A stretch of 64,000 nucleotides of DNA from assembly GCA_963757135.1 (NCBI GenBank), contig CAVWQE010000011.1:194894-258893 (forward strand). Reading direction: 5' to 3'. This DNA comes from Gp1-AA145 sp963757135. Its GTDB lineage: Bacteria; Acidobacteriota; Terriglobia; Terriglobales; Acidobacteriaceae. The position numbers and the translations under genes are program-made. The notes under the pieces were generated by a model. The model saw only the letters and a program-made list of their open reading frames with translations, had not been told where the DNA came from and ran no database searches. How positions within the stretch are numbered: position 1 is the stretch's first letter; each line of letters starts with the position of its first letter. Of this stretch, positions 49,938 through 58,850 are shown in pieces.

Positions 49938-50561
49938 TCAGCTTTTCGACGTTCTTCGCGAGCACTCTTGGGGGATTTGGTTCACGAGTCCACTCGTGAG
50001 TTCAATGAACAAAGGGCTCTTGCTGTTGTCTCGAGACCGTACTACCAACAAACCTGGAGTCGATGATTTCCGCTGCAATTCGGGACATGGATGGTCGGTG
50101 ATGCTGCTTATTGTGGAAGACGACATTGCAAGCCTTGAGGTGATGATTGAGCTACTTTCGAGACTAGTAACCTTGGGAAGAGTATCGGCCAGCTCCAGCC
50201 ACCCAATTGAATATTCATAGCTGCTTTCAAGAGCCTTCCCCACGAGAACCTGTGCTCCATGCGGGTAGTCATCACTCCGTAAATTCGAGAGCGAGTTCCA
50301 TAAACGGACCATACAGGTGGACCTCTTCATCCGGCTGTTTCCCCTTCCAAGCTTGACCATCGCCTCCAACTTTTCTGCGATTACGGTTTCCCTCGGGTCA
50401 GCGCGAATCTCGGGTGCGGGTAAATCGAGCAGCGTCGGATATAGAATCGTTTCCGGTGCGAGAGTAACCGCGTCGCCAAAGACGCGGAGACCCTCTCTAA
50501 ACGGCTGGCGGATCAAAACACTTTGAACCAGAAAGCCGTGATCGCGAAGCTGAATGGGCAA
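49938..50561 (-). pseudogene. AbiEii/AbiGii-type nucleotidyltransferase toxin remnant
   Basis: The readable part, LAPETILYPTLLDLPAPEIR, ADPRETVIAEKLEAMVKLGR, GNSRMK, is the recognisable C-terminal block of AbiEii toxins (P-R-E-T-V-I-A-E-K-x-x-A-M...N-S-R-M-K). Immediately after, the expected D-x-Y-D-L-W segment appears in another frame (HLYGPFMELALEFTE, then stop). The N-terminal nucleotidyltransferase domain is absent, as is a partner antitoxin. It is a decayed toxin-antitoxin or abortive-infection locus. The rest of the open frame is not protein-like. Confidence 0.7.
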
Positions 50562-50704
50562 TTGAAAGATGTTTGAACGAGCACGGCGACTTGGTCGAGT
50601 CCTAGTCAGGATCTCTTTCCCAGCCTACGTTGCCCACAACGTATTAACCGGGATGGGATCTGAGCACTTTTTCCTTGGAACGGCGGATGGGCCGTAAGCC
50701 GCGA

Positions 50705-51067
50705 TCACATTCTCGTTGATCCTTTTTCTTCGTTGCACCACCAATGTGCCGCTTGGATATTTTCTGGGTGGTCGTCTCTCCAGGCTCCACCCATTCCCTT
50801 TGGTTCTTTGTGATCTGGTACAACGTCGTGGTAATCAGTGAAAGCCTCATCGCAGATTGCGCATATTCCGTTCTGCTCGGCAATCTTACGGTGCAATAGC
50901 TTTTTCATTTCCGCCGGTGATCGGAGTTCGCGATACCCTCGCGGGTGATGCAGATCTTCAATATGTTGCACTCCAATTCTGATCAGCGTTACTCGTTGCA
51001 TGGGCTCCCGGCCACAACAGGAAACAGATCGGTGAATCGGGCACACTTCGTTGGCACGGAGTCTCAT
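50705..51067 (-). CDS. HNH endonuclease
   Basis: 120 residues. The HNH motif is complete: zinc pair CAICDEAF, His in VVPDHKEPKGMGGAWRDDHP, Asn in ENIQAAHWWC, with the final His and Cys. A cysteine/histidine-rich N-terminus (CPIHRSVSCCGREP) is unusual. A stand-alone nuclease of this size may be a defence, mobile-element or repair enzyme. The sequence gives no target. Single gene with no same-strand neighbour. Confidence 0.85.
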   Translation of the reverse strand: MRLRANEVCPIHRSVSCCGREPMQRVTLIRIGVQHIEDLHHPRGYRELRSPAEMKKLLHRKIAEQNGICAICDEAFTDYHDVVPDHKEPKGMGGAWRDDHPENIQAAHWWCNEEKGSTRM

Positions 51068-51172
51068 GGAATTGCTCCTGGATTGCGGTGTGAAGTCTTG
51101 TTTCTTTAAAAAGGCGTGTGGTGATGCGCGGAACGGAATCTTTACTGCGGTGTCTTGCTACACTAACTTTCC

Positions 51173-51871
51173 ATGTGTGGACGCTATAGGCTCACCGCTA
51201 AAGAACGGTACCTGCGGGATCATTTCGGCATTGACGAGGATTTCTCATGGGAGCCGCGCTGGAACGTCGCACCCACGCAGCAAGTGCTGATCATCAGGCA
51301 GAACACCGCCAAAGGGCGCTCGTTTAAATTGGTGCGCTGGGGGTTAATTCCATCCTGGGCCAAGAACGCATCCATCGCCACCGGAACGATCAATGCCATG
51401 TCAGAAACCGCCGCGGAGAAGCCGGCATTTCGGGATGCACTGAAGTCGCGACGCTGTCTGGTTCCTGCCGACGGCTTTTACGAATGGAAATCAATCGGAT
51501 CCAAGCAGAAACAGCCGTTCAGCATTGGCATGATCGACGACTCTGTTTTTGCGTTCGCCGGACTGTGGGATTGTTGGCGCGATTCGAGCAGCCAACTGAT
51601 CGAAACCTGCACCATCCTGACCACGCGACCGAACGCGCTGGTGACCGAGGTGCACAATCGCATGCCGGTGATCCTGCACCCAGAATCGTATGACCTCTGG
51701 CTTGATCCCAACGTGAAGGATCATTCCTTAGTTGCGCCTCTCCTGAATCCATTGGATGCCAGCCGAATGAAGAAATATCCGGTCAGCACTCGAGTGAACC
51801 GCCCCGAAAACGATGATCCCGAGTGCGCGCATGAAGTTTCAATCTCACTCGCTCAACCGACGCTGTTCTGA
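51173..51871 (+). CDS. SOS-response-associated peptidase (SRAP; YedK/HMCES family)
   Basis: 232 residues beginning MCGRYRLTAKERYLRDHFGI; Cys2 forms the thiazolidine link to abasic sites in single-stranded DNA. Other conserved blocks are WNVAPTQQVLIIR, LVRWGLIPSWAKN, CLVPADGFYEWKSIG (the catalytic Glu) and TEVHNRMPVIL (the catalytic His). In the usual I-N-A-R-x-E-T-A block, the sequence here is INAMSETAAEKP: the conserved Arg (Arg77 in E. coli YedK) is Met. The family protects abasic sites during replication. DNA contact may be altered. Monocistronic. Confidence 0.93.
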   Translation: MCGRYRLTAKERYLRDHFGIDEDFSWEPRWNVAPTQQVLIIRQNTAKGRSFKLVRWGLIPSWAKNASIATGTINAMSETAAEKPAFRDALKSRRCLVPADGFYEWKSIGSKQKQPFSIGMIDDSVFAFAGLWDCWRDSSSQLIETCTILTTRPNALVTEVHNRMPVILHPESYDLWLDPNVKDHSLVAPLLNPLDASRMKKYPVSTRVNRPENDDPECAHEVSISLAQPTLF

Positions 51872-52302
51872 TCTGTGCTCTTCAGCTCACCTTGGAACTC
51901 GCTACGCCGATACCATTCAGAATCCAGACCGACTCTCAATGAGTTGACTCGAACGGAAAACCACATTAAACGATGATTTCACGGAATTAAGGGCTAAAAC
52001 TTCGAATTCGTGCGATTTTGTGTCGAATTTTAGCTTGCTCAAACGACTACATGATAGACAACAGATGGCCGAGTCGATTCGAGGTAGTTTTTCAGATTTG
52101 TCGCAAACGATACGTACTCAGCAGCTTGGTCCGAAGTGACAGTTGTCATCCGATAAACGTGATCATCTGTACTGGCATGGGGCCGCAAAATCGGTGAGGA
52201 TGCTCTCATCGCGATGATAGCCAACATTTTGGCGTGGCAAGACACAGAAGGTCAGATCCCGAGATGGCTCAGATTGGTCATTTCGGCCTAAAGGAGTAAC
52301 TA
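51872..52302. other. Intergenic stretch without a recognisable gene
   Basis: About 430 bp between the SRAP and STAS genes. No supported gene, repeat or RNA was found. The last 20 bases hold a possible ribosome-binding site (AAAGGAG) for the STAS gene. Confidence 0.4.
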
Positions 52303-52731
52303 ATGCTCAATCTCAGAATTCAGCAGCTAGGAGACGTTATGATCGTCCACTGTGCGGGGCGAATCGCTTTTCCAGACGCCCGCGCATTGCGAGTTGCCTT
52401 GTTGCAACAGCTCCGCGCCCGAACTTTGGTTCTTGATCTGGTGGACACGGTCGCAATCGATGCCGCGGGTTTGGGAGTGCTCGTTTCGGTGCGCGCTTGG
52501 GCCAAGCAAACCAATAGGGGACTGAAGTTGATGAACGTGCCCCCCAGGGTGGAACAATTGCTTCAACTGACAAATTTAAAGTCTTCCTTTGAAGTTTGTT
52601 CAGCAGAAGAGATGCTTGATCTGTTGTGTTGTGCAATTCACGAAGGTGAATCGTCGCGGCTGCAACCAGTTCTTCGAGATGGGAATGCGGTGGACCAGAC
52701 ATTAGGCGAGCGCACAGCCGTCAGCGCGTAA
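52303..52731 (+). CDS. STAS-domain (anti-anti-sigma-like) protein
   Basis: 142 residues, with AAAGGAG upstream. The STAS fold is readable: LNLRIQQLGDVMIVHCAGRI, RTLVLDLVDTVAIDAAGLGV, LVSVRAWAKQTNRGLKLMNV, PPRVEQLLQLTNL. In SpoIIAA-type proteins the motif is D-S-S-G; here it is D-A-A-G, so the phosphorylatable serine is missing and regulation by a serine kinase is unlikely. A C-terminal tail of about 40 residues is extra. It probably binds a partner constitutively. No kinase or phosphatase gene is adjacent. Confidence 0.85.
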   Translation: MLNLRIQQLGDVMIVHCAGRIAFPDARALRVALLQQLRARTLVLDLVDTVAIDAAGLGVLVSVRAWAKQTNRGLKLMNVPPRVEQLLQLTNLKSSFEVCSAEEMLDLLCCAIHEGESSRLQPVLRDGNAVDQTLGERTAVSA

Positions 52732-53264
52732 TGCACGCCCCTCCGGAGAGGCTAGTTCCCTAACTCGCGCAGCCGGATGCCGATGGTACAGTTGGAAGAT
52801 AATTCTGGGCGGCCCGCGAGCAACTAGGAGGCAGTTGCGGAAATCTGGAGCTCGTACGAAACGTCAGCAGGCGGCGGTCGCTCAAGACCTTATTTTCCAC
52901 AATTCCATTCACAGATATTTCGTTTTCACGCTGACTATTACGTTGACTTCGGTGAAGCAACTGTTTAGTTTTGCTTGCGTCGACGGCTGAAAGGATTGGC
53001 GAAATAAAACTTGCCAACCCGAAGTAGGCTGGGTGATCTGCTCAACAGAGCAACCTGGAGAGCATCCAGACCCGAAAAAACCGACTGGTCCTGCGAGGGA
53101 CAGCCGGGGTAGGGAACTGCGAAAGCAGTGATTACATCAAGGGCTGCGACGGTACATGCATCCACGCTGGTAGCTTCCTCGCAGGAGCCGACGGCTAGAG
53201 CATAACCACAGTCGCAGCCTTTCCTATTTCCTTCCAGACAACCGCAGAAATCGCCCTCGCGTGG
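52732..53264. other. Gene-free stretch before the IS remnant
   Basis: No supported gene. A minus-strand frame continues from the truncated IS orfA into this region, but its sequence is not protein-like and reflects read-through into flanking DNA. Confidence 0.45.
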
Positions 53265-53521
53265 CGTGTTTTCGTCACGCAACTGCTTGGCTTCCTGCGC
53301 CTGGCTCACGTCCATGCCGCCGTACTTCGCCTTCCAGGCGTAGATCGTGTGCTTCGATACCCCCATTTCCCGCGCCACGTCCTCCGCCTTCCGCCCGGCT
53401 TCTAGTTGTTTCAGCGCCCCGATCATCTGCGCCTCGGTGTGATTGCTCTTCGACATGTCCGTTCCCCTTCCTTTCGCTGAAAATCATACTCAGCTTTGTT
53501 CCGAAAGAGGGGATCAGGTCA
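53265..53521 (-). mobile_element. Truncated IS3-family copy (right end and orfA start)
   Basis: Closely matches 30325-30580 of the intact IS, including the terminal GGGG(A)TCAGGTCA end and the orfA start (ATG 53456, KQLEAGRKAEDVAREMGVSK). The match stops in the leucine-zipper part. The other 1 kb of the element is absent, so it cannot transpose alone. Several base differences show it is an older or different copy. Confidence 0.85.
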
Positions 53522-53875
53522 GAATCATTCGCCAAGTCGGGTCGATCCGTTCTCTTCATTACGCCAGTGTGTTGACCCAGCTCTGACATCGGTCACCATC
53601 CGTATAATCTGCGGCCAACAACAAAGGAACGAAAGTGCCGCGCGCCGGAAGGCTCGGTTCTCCCCCTCTTAGCCTTGGTCTCTTGTGGAGCACATGACAG
53701 TAGTAACGTCGGCTTATCCATTTTGTGTTCAGTTACGGAATAGGATGCTGTGAAATGGAGGAGGCTCTTTTGGAGACGACACTCGTTTGCGTCTGAATAG
53801 AAAATCCATCGCCGCACGGCAAGCCAACGAAAACTTGTGGCTTAATGGTTAGCCTCAGTATTCAGAGAGTCTGAC
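53522..53875. other. Intergenic stretch upstream of the GGDEF gene
   Basis: About 350 bp with no supported gene. It presumably holds the promoter of the diguanylate cyclase gene; no clear motif is seen. Confidence 0.35.
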
Positions 53876-55483
53876 ATGAATACCACACAGGAGATCGAAT
53901 CGTGGCGGGCGAAGCCTGGACTCCGATGGGATCTCATCGGGATGGCCCTCGCCGCCATTTTTGGAACTCTGCTGGTATTTCTTCTAGATACCGGCCACTT
54001 GGCGGAGTGGGTCGCAAAGCACAAACACACCAAGCTCGACGAAGTCGTCTTTGCCGGCATCGGTTTGTTGGTCGTGGTCGGCTTATTTTCGGCCCGAAGG
54101 TGGCTCGACCTCTCTCGCCTTCTTGTTCGGTATGAAGAATCCCAAGAACAGGTGCGCCTTCCGGAAATAGACCGAACAAGAGAAGCCCAACAGCGTGATC
54201 TTTTTGCTGTTGGGTTGGCCCTAATCGTTTCCTTCGTTTTTGTCACCTTCTTCGATACTGGCTCAATTGCTGATTGGATCGCGAAGCACAAGGACACCAA
54301 GGTTGACGAGGCCATCGTAAGCGGAGTCATACTGCTTTTGGGGCTACTTTTTTTCTCCATCCGGCGATGGCTTGAGCTCACCGAACAGGTCGTCCGATAC
54401 AAGGCTTTGCACACAAGAACAACCAAACTGAACCGAGAGATCATGCTGCTGGGGGAATTAAGTGAGTCGTTACAATCCTGTCTCTCAGGCGAAGAAGCGT
54501 ATTCCCTCATTATCGCAAGCGCGCAGGTGCTGTTTCCCGGATCGTCGGGCGCGGTCTGCATCACCGCGAGCTCCCGTGACATGGTGGACGTGGTAGCCAC
54601 CTGGGGGGATGCGGCTTTGTCCGAACGACACTTTGAACCAAAAGATTGTTGGGCCCTGCGACGGGGCCGGCTTTACCGATTTCAGGCCGACCCAGCGTCC
54701 CTGCCTTGTGTTCATTTTGGAGACAGGCGTCCAGCGGGAGCCATGTGTGTACCCATGATGGCCCATGGAGAGGCTCTTGGACTCCTCTACCTCGATACCC
54801 GTTCCGATGGTGAGTCTGATGCCGCTGCGGCTCCGGGCGAGTCCTTCAGCTCCGAGGAGCGTTTGGCGCGGACCCTCGCAGAACAATCAGCTCTCGCCCT
54901 GGCGAATCTGAGAATGCGTGACGTTCTGAAGGTGCAGTCGATCCGCGATCCACTGACTGGTCTCTTTAATCGCCGCTACATGGAGGAGTCGCTGGATCGT
55001 GAATTGCGCCGAACTATCCGAAAGGGCTCTTCACTGGGTATCCTGATGATCGACGTCGATCATTTTAAGAGTTTGAATGACACTTTTGGCCACGAAGCCG
55101 GCGACGTAGTGCTGCGCTCGCTGGGAGTGCTTCTCAAAGCTCATTTCCGAGGCGAAGACATTGTGTGCCGTTACGGCGGGGAAGAGTTTACCGTAATTCT
55201 GCCGGAAGCGTCCCAGGAAATAGCGCAGCAGCGCTCCTCTGCGTTGTGTGAAGCCACAAAGCAGATGTTAGTGCAACATCGAGGGCAGCCGCTACGCGCG
55301 ATAAGCCTGTCCATTGGTATTGCGATCTTTGGCGAGCACGGCACTACCGCCGAGGCCCTGATCCGCGCCGCCGATTCGGCGCTGTACATGGCCAAAGCGC
55401 GGGGGCGGGACCAAGTTGTGGTTGTCGATGGCAGAGTCGAACAAATGAGAGAGCCTTCTAGTGTAAGCGAACCCCCTTCTTAA
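53876..55483 (+). CDS. Membrane diguanylate cyclase (duplicated membrane module, GAF, GGDEF)
   Basis: 535 residues. The N-terminus holds two similar membrane modules: FGTLLVFLLDTGHLAEWVAK, HKHTKLDEVVFAGIGLLVVV and VSFVFVTFFDTGSIADWIAK, HKDTKVDEAIVSGVILLLGL. Each ends in a short amphipathic R-R-W-L-(D/E)-L segment. A GAF domain follows (about 185-345; SLIIASAQVLFPGSSGAVCI ... GLLYLDTRS), then a GGDEF domain: DPLTGLFNRRYMEESL, IDVDHFKSLNDTFGHEAGD, and RYGGEEFTVILPEA (GGEEF, active form). No RxxD inhibitory site is apparent. It makes cyclic di-GMP in response to a signal read by GAF or the membrane part. The PilZ protein at 5.5 kb is a possible effector. Confidence 0.93.
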   Translation: MNTTQEIESWRAKPGLRWDLIGMALAAIFGTLLVFLLDTGHLAEWVAKHKHTKLDEVVFAGIGLLVVVGLFSARRWLDLSRLLVRYEESQEQVRLPEIDRTREAQQRDLFAVGLALIVSFVFVTFFDTGSIADWIAKHKDTKVDEAIVSGVILLLGLLFFSIRRWLELTEQVVRYKALHTRTTKLNREIMLLGELSESLQSCLSGEEAYSLIIASAQVLFPGSSGAVCITASSRDMVDVVATWGDAALSERHFEPKDCWALRRGRLYRFQADPASLPCVHFGDRRPAGAMCVPMMAHGEALGLLYLDTRSDGESDAAAAPGESFSSEERLARTLAEQSALALANLRMRDVLKVQSIRDPLTGLFNRRYMEESLDRELRRTIRKGSSLGILMIDVDHFKSLNDTFGHEAGDVVLRSLGVLLKAHFRGEDIVCRYGGEEFTVILPEASQEIAQQRSSALCEATKQMLVQHRGQPLRAISLSIGIAIFGEHGTTAEALIRAADSALYMAKARGRDQVVVVDGRVEQMREPSSVSEPPS

Positions 55484-55558
55484 CTGTTTCTCACCCGCAA
55501 CAAATCATCGCGCTGCGACTCCTCATTGTGTGGCCCTTGGCCAAGCGCTGCTACCAGC

Positions 55559-55870
55559 TCATGCATTCCCTCCGCTTTGCCAGACGGCGAAAAGGTATGC
55601 ATGCGAAGCACCTGAAATTACACCCGCGAATATTTGGAATCTCGCGCGCACAATGGACTCCGTTCGTGTACGCGCGGCGTCAATGTCGCAAGTCAAAGTG
55701 GACATCAAGAAATCGAATAAGTTAGGCCAGTAAGCGTTCGGAAAGCCCTTGGCAAGCGAAATGGCATTCGGAGTTGTATAAACCGCTTTACTTGTGAGTG
55801 CCACGATCGTGTAGCGATCGTCGTCAGATTGTGCAACTGCAAGACCGCTGATAGCAATTACTGCGGTCAT
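55559..55870 (-). CDS. Possible small exported protein
   Basis: From ATG 55870: MTAVIAISGLAVAQSDDDRY resembles the end of a signal peptide with a cleavage site, then TIVALTSKAVYTTPNAISLA, KGFPNAYWPNLFDFLMSTLT. The N-region is short and the frame continues upstream without an ATG, so the true start may be missing. The second half is less protein-like. Tentative. Confidence 0.3.
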   Translation of the reverse strand: MTAVIAISGLAVAQSDDDRYTIVALTSKAVYTTPNAISLAKGFPNAYWPNLFDFLMSTLTCDIDAARTRTESIVRARFQIFAGVISGASHAYLFAVWQSGGNA

Positions 55871-55926
55871 TGTCAGCGTTGCCAGAAGTCGCTCAGATGC
55901 CGGGAAAAATTACCAAGCTTGCGATC

Positions 55927-56169
55927 TCAGGTGTCGCTTTCACTCCATTGCGCTGAGCGTTTATGGCATTTTTTATGTTCATAGAAGGCCTCGATCGCAT
56001 CGGTTCGAATGTCTTGCCACTTGTGTACTTGCCGCAGTTTGATGTTTAAGCTGTCAAACCTGGTTTCTGCAATAGCGTAGATTTGCTGCACTGCGTTCTG
56101 GTACGTCTGCTCCAGGAAGTGGCAGACCTGGCACTCGATATCGCTCCTCGGTGAAGGAACCGTTAACAT
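55927..56169 (-). CDS. Small hypothetical protein with CxxC, 80 aa
   Basis: From ATG 56169: MLTVPSPRSDIECQVCHFLE, QTYQNAVQQIYAIAETRFDS, LNIKLRQVHKWQDIRTDAIE, AFYEHKKCHKRSAQWSESDT. The C-x-x-C-H near the start and the helical heptad pattern recall small acidobacterial coiled-coil proteins. A longer upstream frame is not protein-like, hence this start. Function unknown. Confidence 0.5.
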   Translation of the reverse strand: MLTVPSPRSDIECQVCHFLEQTYQNAVQQIYAIAETRFDSLNIKLRQVHKWQDIRTDAIEAFYEHKKCHKRSAQWSESDT

Positions 56170-56482
56170 GAGACCCAAATTGATAGTGCCGCGGATATGA
56201 AAACCGAGAGCTTCAGGGTATAACGAGCTGAGCTGAGGTCTTAAAAAAGTTTGGCCTTGTTCTGATTTCGTAACAGAATTCACTGACGTTCGTTGGCAGC
56301 ATCCGGGACGGAGCTGCCGGTAGGCCAATCGGCATCTCTCCCGACTTAGCGCGGAAGCAGGTTTCCCCCCCGCATCCGGAGTGTCGCGCCCATCCTGGTG
56401 AACTTCCATCAGGCTTCGATCAGACCACTAGTAGGCAAATCCTATGGTAATCATAGGAAAGCAACTGCAGCGGAGCTTGCTC
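56170..56482. other. Intergenic stretch upstream of the sugar permease
   Basis: No supported gene. It holds the promoter of the permease-ribokinase pair by position. Confidence 0.35.
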
Positions 56483-57481
56483 ATGTATCAACCTGAGACG
56501 TATCTGATCTCTCTGTCGTTCATGATTCTCACCATGCTGTGCTGGGGTTCGTGGGCCAACACCATGAAACTCGCACCTGGTTACGCGTTCCAGTTGTTCT
56601 ACTGGGACTATGTGGTCGGTATTGTTGTCGGCAGCCTCGGTTGGGGATTGACCTTAGGCAATTGGGGCGGTGGTGAACTTTCATTTTTCAGCAACATCCA
56701 CCAGGCTGATACTCGGCACATACTATTTGCGGTCGCCGGCGGAGCCGTTTTCAATGTAGCTAACTTGCTTTTGGTAGCAGCCATTGACATTGCCGGGCTG
56801 GCGGTAGCGTTTCCAGTTGGAATCGGCTTGGCACTGGTGGTTGGTGTTATTTTGAATTACGCGATCGCCCCGAAAGGCCATCCCGGATTGATCTTCGGAG
56901 GTATGGCGCTCGTTGTTTTGGCGATTGTTGTTGATGCCCTCGCCTACCGTCGTCGAGAGAGCCAGCGACGTTCCGTAAGTGTGCGCGGAATCTGGGTCAG
57001 CGTCGCTTGTGGATTGCTCATGGGCATCTTCTATCCCTTGGTGACCAAAGCCGTGACGGGAGAGCATTCGTTGGGCCCTTACTCAGTAGCTTTCTTCTTT
57101 GCCATCGGAACCGCTCTGTGCGCGATCCCGCTGAACTACCTGTTCATGAGGAAACCTTTGACCGGGACTCCTCCCGTCAATATGTCTCAATACCTTCAGG
57201 CGAAGCCGAGATGGCATTTCTGGGGTTTTGTTGGCGGATTCATATGGTGCTCGGGAACGGTGTTCAACTTCGTGGCATCGCATGCGCAGATGATCGGTCC
57301 GGCGGTCTCCTACGCCATCGGTCAGGGAGCCACGATGGTTTCGGCCGTATGGGGCGTTTTCATCTGGAAGGAATTCGCCAGCGCTCCACCGGAATCCCGC
57401 AAACTGATTCCCGCCATGTTCATTTTTTTCCTGCTTGGGCTGGGCATGATCGCGATTGCGCCCATGGTGAACAATAGGTAA
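56483..57481 (+). CDS. GRP-type sugar permease
   Basis: 332 residues from ATG 56483; ATG 56444 would add 13 residues. About ten membrane helices, starting YLISLSFMILTMLCWGSWAN, YWDYVVGIVVGSLGWGLTL, AGGAVFNVANLLLVAAIDIA, GLAVAFPVGIGLALVVGVIL, and later FWGFVGGFIWCSGTVFNFVA, SYAIGQGATMVSAVWGVFIW. These blocks (C-W-G-S-W-A-N, G-G-x-x-x-N-x-x-N, P-V-G-I-G, W-G-V-F-x-W-K-E-F) match the glucose/ribose porter (GRP/RhaT-like) family of proton-driven sugar importers. The ribokinase gene follows after 10 bp, so ribose or a similar sugar is the likely substrate. Confidence 0.85.
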   Translation: MYQPETYLISLSFMILTMLCWGSWANTMKLAPGYAFQLFYWDYVVGIVVGSLGWGLTLGNWGGGELSFFSNIHQADTRHILFAVAGGAVFNVANLLLVAAIDIAGLAVAFPVGIGLALVVGVILNYAIAPKGHPGLIFGGMALVVLAIVVDALAYRRRESQRRSVSVRGIWVSVACGLLMGIFYPLVTKAVTGEHSLGPYSVAFFFAIGTALCAIPLNYLFMRKPLTGTPPVNMSQYLQAKPRWHFWGFVGGFIWCSGTVFNFVASHAQMIGPAVSYAIGQGATMVSAVWGVFIWKEFASAPPESRKLIPAMFIFFLLGLGMIAIAPMVNNR

Positions 57482-57491
57482 ACGGGATTTT

Positions 57492-58457
57492 ATGCAGAGA
57501 CCCATCGTTGTTGTTGGCAGCATCAATCTTGATTTGGTAGTCGGATCCGACCGTATTCCGCAGGTAGGGGAGACGATCATTGGCAGCACCTTCAATACGT
57601 TCTATGGCGGAAAGGGCGCGAACCAGGCAGTCGCAGTTGCGAAGCTCGGATATCCGGTTTCGATGGTGGGAAATGTCGGCAGTGATGCTTTTGGCGGGCA
57701 ATTGCGCAAGGGGTTGGAAGCCGTAGGTGTGGATACGACCTACGTAAATACCGTGGAAGGGCCATCTGGCATCGCGCTAATCACAACTGGGGGGAGGGGC
57801 GAGAACAGCATAGTGGTCGTGCCCGGTGCGAACAACCAGCTCACACCAGCGATGCTGGAGAAAGCGAGGCCCGTTCTCGATCTTGCTGGATTCATCCTCG
57901 CGCAACTGGAGATTCCCCTTGAGACCGTCGAGTACCTGTCTAAGTTCGCTGTGGCACGCGATATCCCGCTTATGCTAGACCCCGCGCCAGCGCGCAGACT
58001 TTCGAACAACCTGCTTCGCAGCGTGTCATGGCTCACGCCGAACGAAACGGAGGCTCAAGAGCTGCTGAACAGCAATATCGACTTCGCCGACGGCGGTACT
58101 CATTCAGCGACAGATCTCCTGTTGCATTCTGGCGTAAAAAACGTCCTGCTAAAGTTGGGGTCTGCCGGCTGTGTAATTGCGCGAGGGACCATGCCCAAGC
58201 AAGCAGTCCCTGCATTTTCAGTAGATGCTGTGGATACGACTGGTGCAGGAGACGCCTTCAATGCTGGATTTTCAGTGGGGTTGATGCGCGGTTATACGGT
58301 CGAAGAGAGCGCCGTGTTCGCCTCCGCCGTGGCGGCGATCTCGGTCACGCGGCCCGGTGCGCAAGCCTCCATGCCTGATGGGAATGAGGTCGATCTTTTC
58401 TTGTTACAACATTCCAAGCCATTACCCTGTTGTGTTGAACCGGGCGAAAAATGTTGA
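57492..58457 (+). CDS. rbsK: Ribokinase
   Basis: 321 residues, PfkB family. The N-terminal substrate motif is VVVGSINLDLVVGSDRIPQV and the PfkB signature 1 is FNTFYGGKGANQAVAVAKLG. LMLDPAPARRL and LTPNETEAQELL (N-x-x-E) are present, and ATP-site signature 2 is VDTTGAGDAFNAGFSVGLM with the catalytic Asp. Full length, with all motifs kept. It phosphorylates ribose to ribose-5-phosphate after import by the co-transcribed permease. The last 10 or so residues (CCVEPGEKC) are cysteine-rich and unusual. Confidence 0.93.
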   Translation: MQRPIVVVGSINLDLVVGSDRIPQVGETIIGSTFNTFYGGKGANQAVAVAKLGYPVSMVGNVGSDAFGGQLRKGLEAVGVDTTYVNTVEGPSGIALITTGGRGENSIVVVPGANNQLTPAMLEKARPVLDLAGFILAQLEIPLETVEYLSKFAVARDIPLMLDPAPARRLSNNLLRSVSWLTPNETEAQELLNSNIDFADGGTHSATDLLLHSGVKNVLLKLGSAGCVIARGTMPKQAVPAFSVDAVDTTGAGDAFNAGFSVGLMRGYTVEESAVFASAVAAISVTRPGAQASMPDGNEVDLFLLQHSKPLPCCVEPGEKC

Positions 58458-58623
58458 TCCGAGATGATGAAATGTGTAATGCGGAGACTGCTCGGCACGG
58501 CTCTCACACTCGCGATTACTAAGCACCGAATCGTCAAGTTTGGCAGCAGGGAGCAGGGTTAAGGGAATCTACATCATCCACACGTATCGATTCAGCCGCA
58601 CGCCTTGTCCAAACCAAACCAGT

Positions 58624-58846
58624 TCACAGATGGTCGGCAATACGGAAGTCGTCGGTCTCGCCGTATAACGTCAGTGCCGTAATGGTTGCGTCGCACCCAA
58701 CGTACACCCAACAATTCCACCCAGGTCGGTGTACACCCGAGAAAAGAACTCGCATGAATTCTCCCTTCCCGATCAGCTGAACCTGCTGGGCGGCAGCGTT
58801 TAAGTCACCTTGATCGTCACAAGCGAGGACACGCACTACAATGTTC
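58624..58846 (-). CDS. Possible small hypothetical protein, about 70 aa
   Basis: Reads RVLACDDQGDLNAAAQQVQL, IGKGEFMRVLFSGVHRPGWN, CWVYVGCDATITALTLYGET, DDFRIADHL. It looks coding, with a plausible start at a GTG near 58846, but no ribosome-binding site is evident and it faces the ParB-like gene head to head, sharing its promoter gap. Tentative. Confidence 0.35.
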
Positions 58847-58850
58847 CACA

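Noticed and set aside
53900..54600. Minus-strand frame opposite the GGDEF gene
   Set aside because: Shadow frame; the plus strand shows membrane modules, GAF and GGDEF.
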